Below are positions 12,604 through 15,082 of a stretch of DNA of 15,082 nucleotides, one piece after another. Made by a program: the position numbers and the translations under genes. Below the pieces are notes generated by a model that did not search any database, had not been told where the DNA came from, and was given only the letters and a program-made list of their open reading frames with translations. The stretch lies in NCBI GenBank assembly GCA_021792235.1, contig JAJYVC010000025.1, positions 1 to 15,082 of the forward strand, written 5' to 3'. The stretch's first letter is position 1. Each line of letters opens with the position of its first letter. The stretch comes from Microcaldota archaeon. GTDB lineage: Archaea; Micrarchaeota; Micrarchaeia; Micrarchaeales; CABMGC01.

Positions 12604-15063
12604 GTGCTGAATCGCGTACCAAAAACTTCAAAAGCACAGCCTGCCATAGAGTATCTGTCCACCTTTTCAGTCGCACTGCTTCTTCTTGCAGTAATACTTG
12701 CGATAGTGGGTCTTACCCTTCTTGGAAACAACAAGGTGCAGACCACAGTGCCTTCGTCATGCTACATATCTGCACAGCTCAACTGCTTCCAGATGGCCGT
12801 ATCAAGCAACGGAGTAGTCTCAACAGCAATAATAGTATTCACAAATAACCTCGGCACAGAGATACAATTCCCTACATCTAATGCAGTAGCAATTGTGCCG
12901 GAAGGCTCGCAGAAGTCATATGCTGGGGAATGCTATCCTACCAATGCCGTTGCAGGAGCAACGGTTATATGCAGTGCAACTTTGGCCGGGTATAATCCTT
13001 CTGTAGGCACGCAGCTTAATCCGACCTTCCAGCTAACGTATTCCCAGTGTGCCTCAGGCGCATGCGGCTCCTATGTAACTCCAAACAACCTAAATACTTC
13101 TGGCTCAGGAACCACCTATGTTTCATCTAATGCACTTATATATCCAATCACTCTAGATACCTTCCCATCTGGTGGCAAGGTGTCAGTCAACGGCGTCGAT
13201 TATCCTAGCGGCAGCGTCGTAGATTTCGTCGCAGGGCAGACTTATTCCATAGATGCTATCGCGCCAGGCGGATACAGTGCATTCGCAGGGTGGGAGACAA
13301 CCGGAGGCGCCTCTGTCGGAAATTACATGCTTGAGCAGACCACTGCAGCAGCAGGTGCACAGGGAACAATCACTGCAGATTTCATATGCTATACGCTATC
13401 TATGTCAGCGAGTCCATCCTCTACAGGTACGCAGACTGCAAATCCAACATCAAACGGCAACTGCGCCCAGGGCAGCTACCTTCCTGGCACACAGGTGCAG
13501 ATTACCGCAAATCCGGCATTCAACTACTGGTTTGAGGACTGGTCGGGCACGGGCACGGTTTCATATTCTGGAAAATCAGATTCGGCCACTGTAACCATGA
13601 ATTCAAATATTGTAGAAACTGCCAGCTATCATGAATGCTATCTGCTTACTGTCAACTATGTGGGGTCAGGATCGGTTTCCCGTTCGCTCAGCAACTCTGC
13701 AGGCTGTGCTACTGATTACTACATGCCAAACACTCAGGTGCAGGTGTATGCATCGCCATCACCTAGCTGGGTTCTCGGTCAGGCCACCAACGACTGGACT
13801 GGCTTAGGAGGTCCGACACATTACACAGGTTCAACAGCATCGCCTACAGTTACAATGAATGGAGACATAACAGAGACGGCCAACTTCAATCCTACCGTTC
13901 ATATAATAATCTCCCCAGCAGCCGCATCTTCGGGATGGCAGTTCTGTGCAGGCCTAAGCGGAAATGACGGTTGCACCTCCGACGGCGTTCATCAGACTAC
14001 CTTCGTAGAACCTTACGGCTCAACACTCAACTACGTGTGCACTGCAGCCAACTACGGAGGCGCAGGCTACAGCTTCATGTCGTTCTCTGATGGATACAAC
14101 AGCGGCAGCAAGTGCAACTCCAATGCGGGAGTATCGATGACTGCGCCAACCACCATAGTTGCCAACTTAGGGTATTCGATAACTGTATATAATAACGGCG
14201 GACCTTCTGGTTCCATCGCATGCGTCGCCGCAGCCGGATACAGCCAGGTATGCGCATCGCCAGGAGGCTCTGCGACCTTAGTTGCATCTCCCGGCACGGA
14301 CTTCAATTATGCAAACGTGAACGAGGGCGCAACAGGTAGTTACAGCTGGCTTGGATGGTCTGGAACGTACAGCGGAGGTTCAAATTGCCTAATAGGTTCG
14401 GGATGCGAATATGGCGGATTTACACTTACAGGTGCTGTCTCAGAGACTGCTAGCTGGAATATACTTACCTGCTCTGGAATAAATGATTACTACAATCCGA
14501 TAAGTGCAGGAGGTTATGATGCATTCTATGTATACCTTTCTGGAGGCTCAGGGAATTATTGCCAAAACAGCAATTATGCATATGGTGAGGACTGGTACTT
14601 CCCATGCGCTGACGGGGCAACTTACTGCCCTGGTCAGCCGGGATACTCATGCAGCGGAAACGAGCTGCAGATAGGGGCAAATGGTTATGGCGTTCAGTTC
14701 AACAATGCAGGAACCTTCTCAGGATCGTCCATATTCACAGATTCTGGAGGCGGAACATGCTCTGCATTAGGTTCGGTCACTGTGAGTGGCTCGCCTCCGC
14801 CACCACCTCCTGCAAACTATTACTGTGGCAACTATGGCAACGCCGGCAGCGCATCAACACAATGCAACGGAGTTTATTATGATTATTGTTCAGGTCTGGG
14901 TCAGTCATACATATATGAGGCAAGTGCGATTGACGACTGTGGCAGTGACGTCGCTCTTTGTCATCTATGCGGAGCAACAGACGCATATGGAAATGTGGAA
15001 GGATATACAGGAGATGCAAATGGTGACAATGAGCCTGCAGAATGCGGTCCTTGGGCGTGCTGA
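12604..15063 (+). CDS. Large pilin-headed, repeat-containing surface protein
   Basis: This 819-residue protein starts at GTG. The N-terminus is a class III pilin-type leader: basic MLNRVPKTSKA, then QPAIEYLST (Q12 to E16) and the hydrophobic FSVALLLLAVILAIVGLTLL (21-40). A prepilin peptidase would cut before Gln12. Residues 45-160 form a Cys-containing pilin-like domain. Residues 178-618 contain five repeat units (see the repeat entry) resembling divergent InlB B-repeats. Residues 621-730 form another domain, followed by six prolines (731-736) and a Cys-rich tail (737-819, with CHLCG and ECGPWAC). There are over 25 Cys residues, so disulfides are likely outside the cell. An adhesin or pilus-tip protein is an inference. 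The stop falls right after ECGPWAC near the window edge, and a frameshift there cannot be excluded. Confidence 0.82.
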   Translation: MLNRVPKTSKAQPAIEYLSTFSVALLLLAVILAIVGLTLLGNNKVQTTVPSSCYISAQLNCFQMAVSSNGVVSTAIIVFTNNLGTEIQFPTSNAVAIVPEGSQKSYAGECYPTNAVAGATVICSATLAGYNPSVGTQLNPTFQLTYSQCASGACGSYVTPNNLNTSGSGTTYVSSNALIYPITLDTFPSGGKVSVNGVDYPSGSVVDFVAGQTYSIDAIAPGGYSAFAGWETTGGASVGNYMLEQTTAAAGAQGTITADFICYTLSMSASPSSTGTQTANPTSNGNCAQGSYLPGTQVQITANPAFNYWFEDWSGTGTVSYSGKSDSATVTMNSNIVETASYHECYLLTVNYVGSGSVSRSLSNSAGCATDYYMPNTQVQVYASPSPSWVLGQATNDWTGLGGPTHYTGSTASPTVTMNGDITETANFNPTVHIIISPAAASSGWQFCAGLSGNDGCTSDGVHQTTFVEPYGSTLNYVCTAANYGGAGYSFMSFSDGYNSGSKCNSNAGVSMTAPTTIVANLGYSITVYNNGGPSGSIACVAAAGYSQVCASPGGSATLVASPGTDFNYANVNEGATGSYSWLGWSGTYSGGSNCLIGSGCEYGGFTLTGAVSETASWNILTCSGINDYYNPISAGGYDAFYVYLSGGSGNYCQNSNYAYGEDWYFPCADGATYCPGQPGYSCSGNELQIGANGYGVQFNNAGTFSGSSIFTDSGGGTCSALGSVTVSGSPPPPPPANYYCGNYGNAGSASTQCNGVYYDYCSGLGQSYIYEASAIDDCGSDVALCHLCGATDAYGNVEGYTGDANGDNEPAECGPWAC
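13135..14457 (+). repeat. Five tandem InlB-B-like protein repeats
   Basis: Five units of about 82-95 residues follow one another (approximate residues 178-260, 261-342, 344-428, 432-523 and 524-618 of the 819-residue protein). Units 2 and 3 are clearest: each starts with CY-L-(S/T), has G-x-C then Y-(L/M)-P-x-TQVQ, then (E/N)DW(S/T)G, and ends TVTMN-x-x-I-x-ETA. Unit 1 shares G-x-x-Y-S-I-D-A and FAGW, and unit 5 shares LGWSG and SETASW. Unit 4 is the most diverged. The DNA itself is not closely repeated, so the duplications are old. Confidence 0.7.
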
Positions 15064-15082
15064 AATTATGATTATAGCATGA

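Noticed and set aside
1..15082. CRISPR arrays, insertion sequences, attachment sites
   Set aside because: No regularly spaced direct repeats, transposase motifs, terminal inverted repeats or tRNA-linked integrases were found on either strand.

Overview
The window looks like chromosomal DNA of a DPANN archaeon, most likely a Micrarchaeota/ARMAN-type lineage. Direct evidence for an archaeon is the set of archaeal/eukaryotic-type ribosomal proteins (L30e, L7Ae, S28e, L24e), an EF-2 with a diphthamide site, an archaeal histone, an archaeal RNase P RNA, TATA boxes about 25 nt upstream of many starts, and class III (type IV pilin-like) signal peptides. The lineage is an inference, from the QSAMEYL...TYGWAILII style of pilin N-terminus, the many small membrane-anchored Ser/Thr/Asn-rich surface proteins and the very tight packing. 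No mobile element, CRISPR array, tRNA or rRNA was found.

Layout. (1) 1-110 holds two strong stem-loops of unknown role, followed by a membrane-anchored, glycosylation-sequon-rich surface protein (144-908). (2) 1023-4750 is a translation operon with one promoter and almost no spacing: L30e, S12, S7, EF-2. The usual archaeal neighbour nusA is not between L30e and S12. (3) 4818-7071 holds two surface proteins: a pilin-like gene broken by an apparent single-base frameshift, and a 531-residue single-pass protein whose C-terminus resembles that of the pilin. (4) 7223-9476 is a second translation/RNA-modification cluster: L7Ae, S28e, L24e (a 55-codon gene), then ThiI. (5) 9514-12516 is compact, with genes on strictly alternating strands: anchored surface protein (+), GNAT acetyltransferase (-), histone (+), BofA-like membrane protein (-), RNase P RNA (+), THUMP/FtsJ-like rRNA methyltransferase (-). 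Divergent neighbours share one TATA region or have adjacent ones, and convergent neighbours overlap by 8 bp or lie 2-7 bp apart. (6) 12604-15063 encodes an 819-residue pilin-headed adhesin-like protein with five repeat domains and a Cys-rich tail.

The genes fall into two themes: translation and RNA processing (ribosomal proteins, EF-2, L7Ae, ThiI, RNase P RNA, FtsJ-like enzyme), and the cell surface (five secreted or membrane-anchored proteins, two with pilin-type leaders). The observations most worth a second look are the frameshifted pilin, unusual residues in the nucleotide-binding motifs of EF-2 and the decoding-centre loops of S12, the short RNase P RNA with a bidirectional promoter, and the large repeat pilin. 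I saw no clear new defence or metabolic system.
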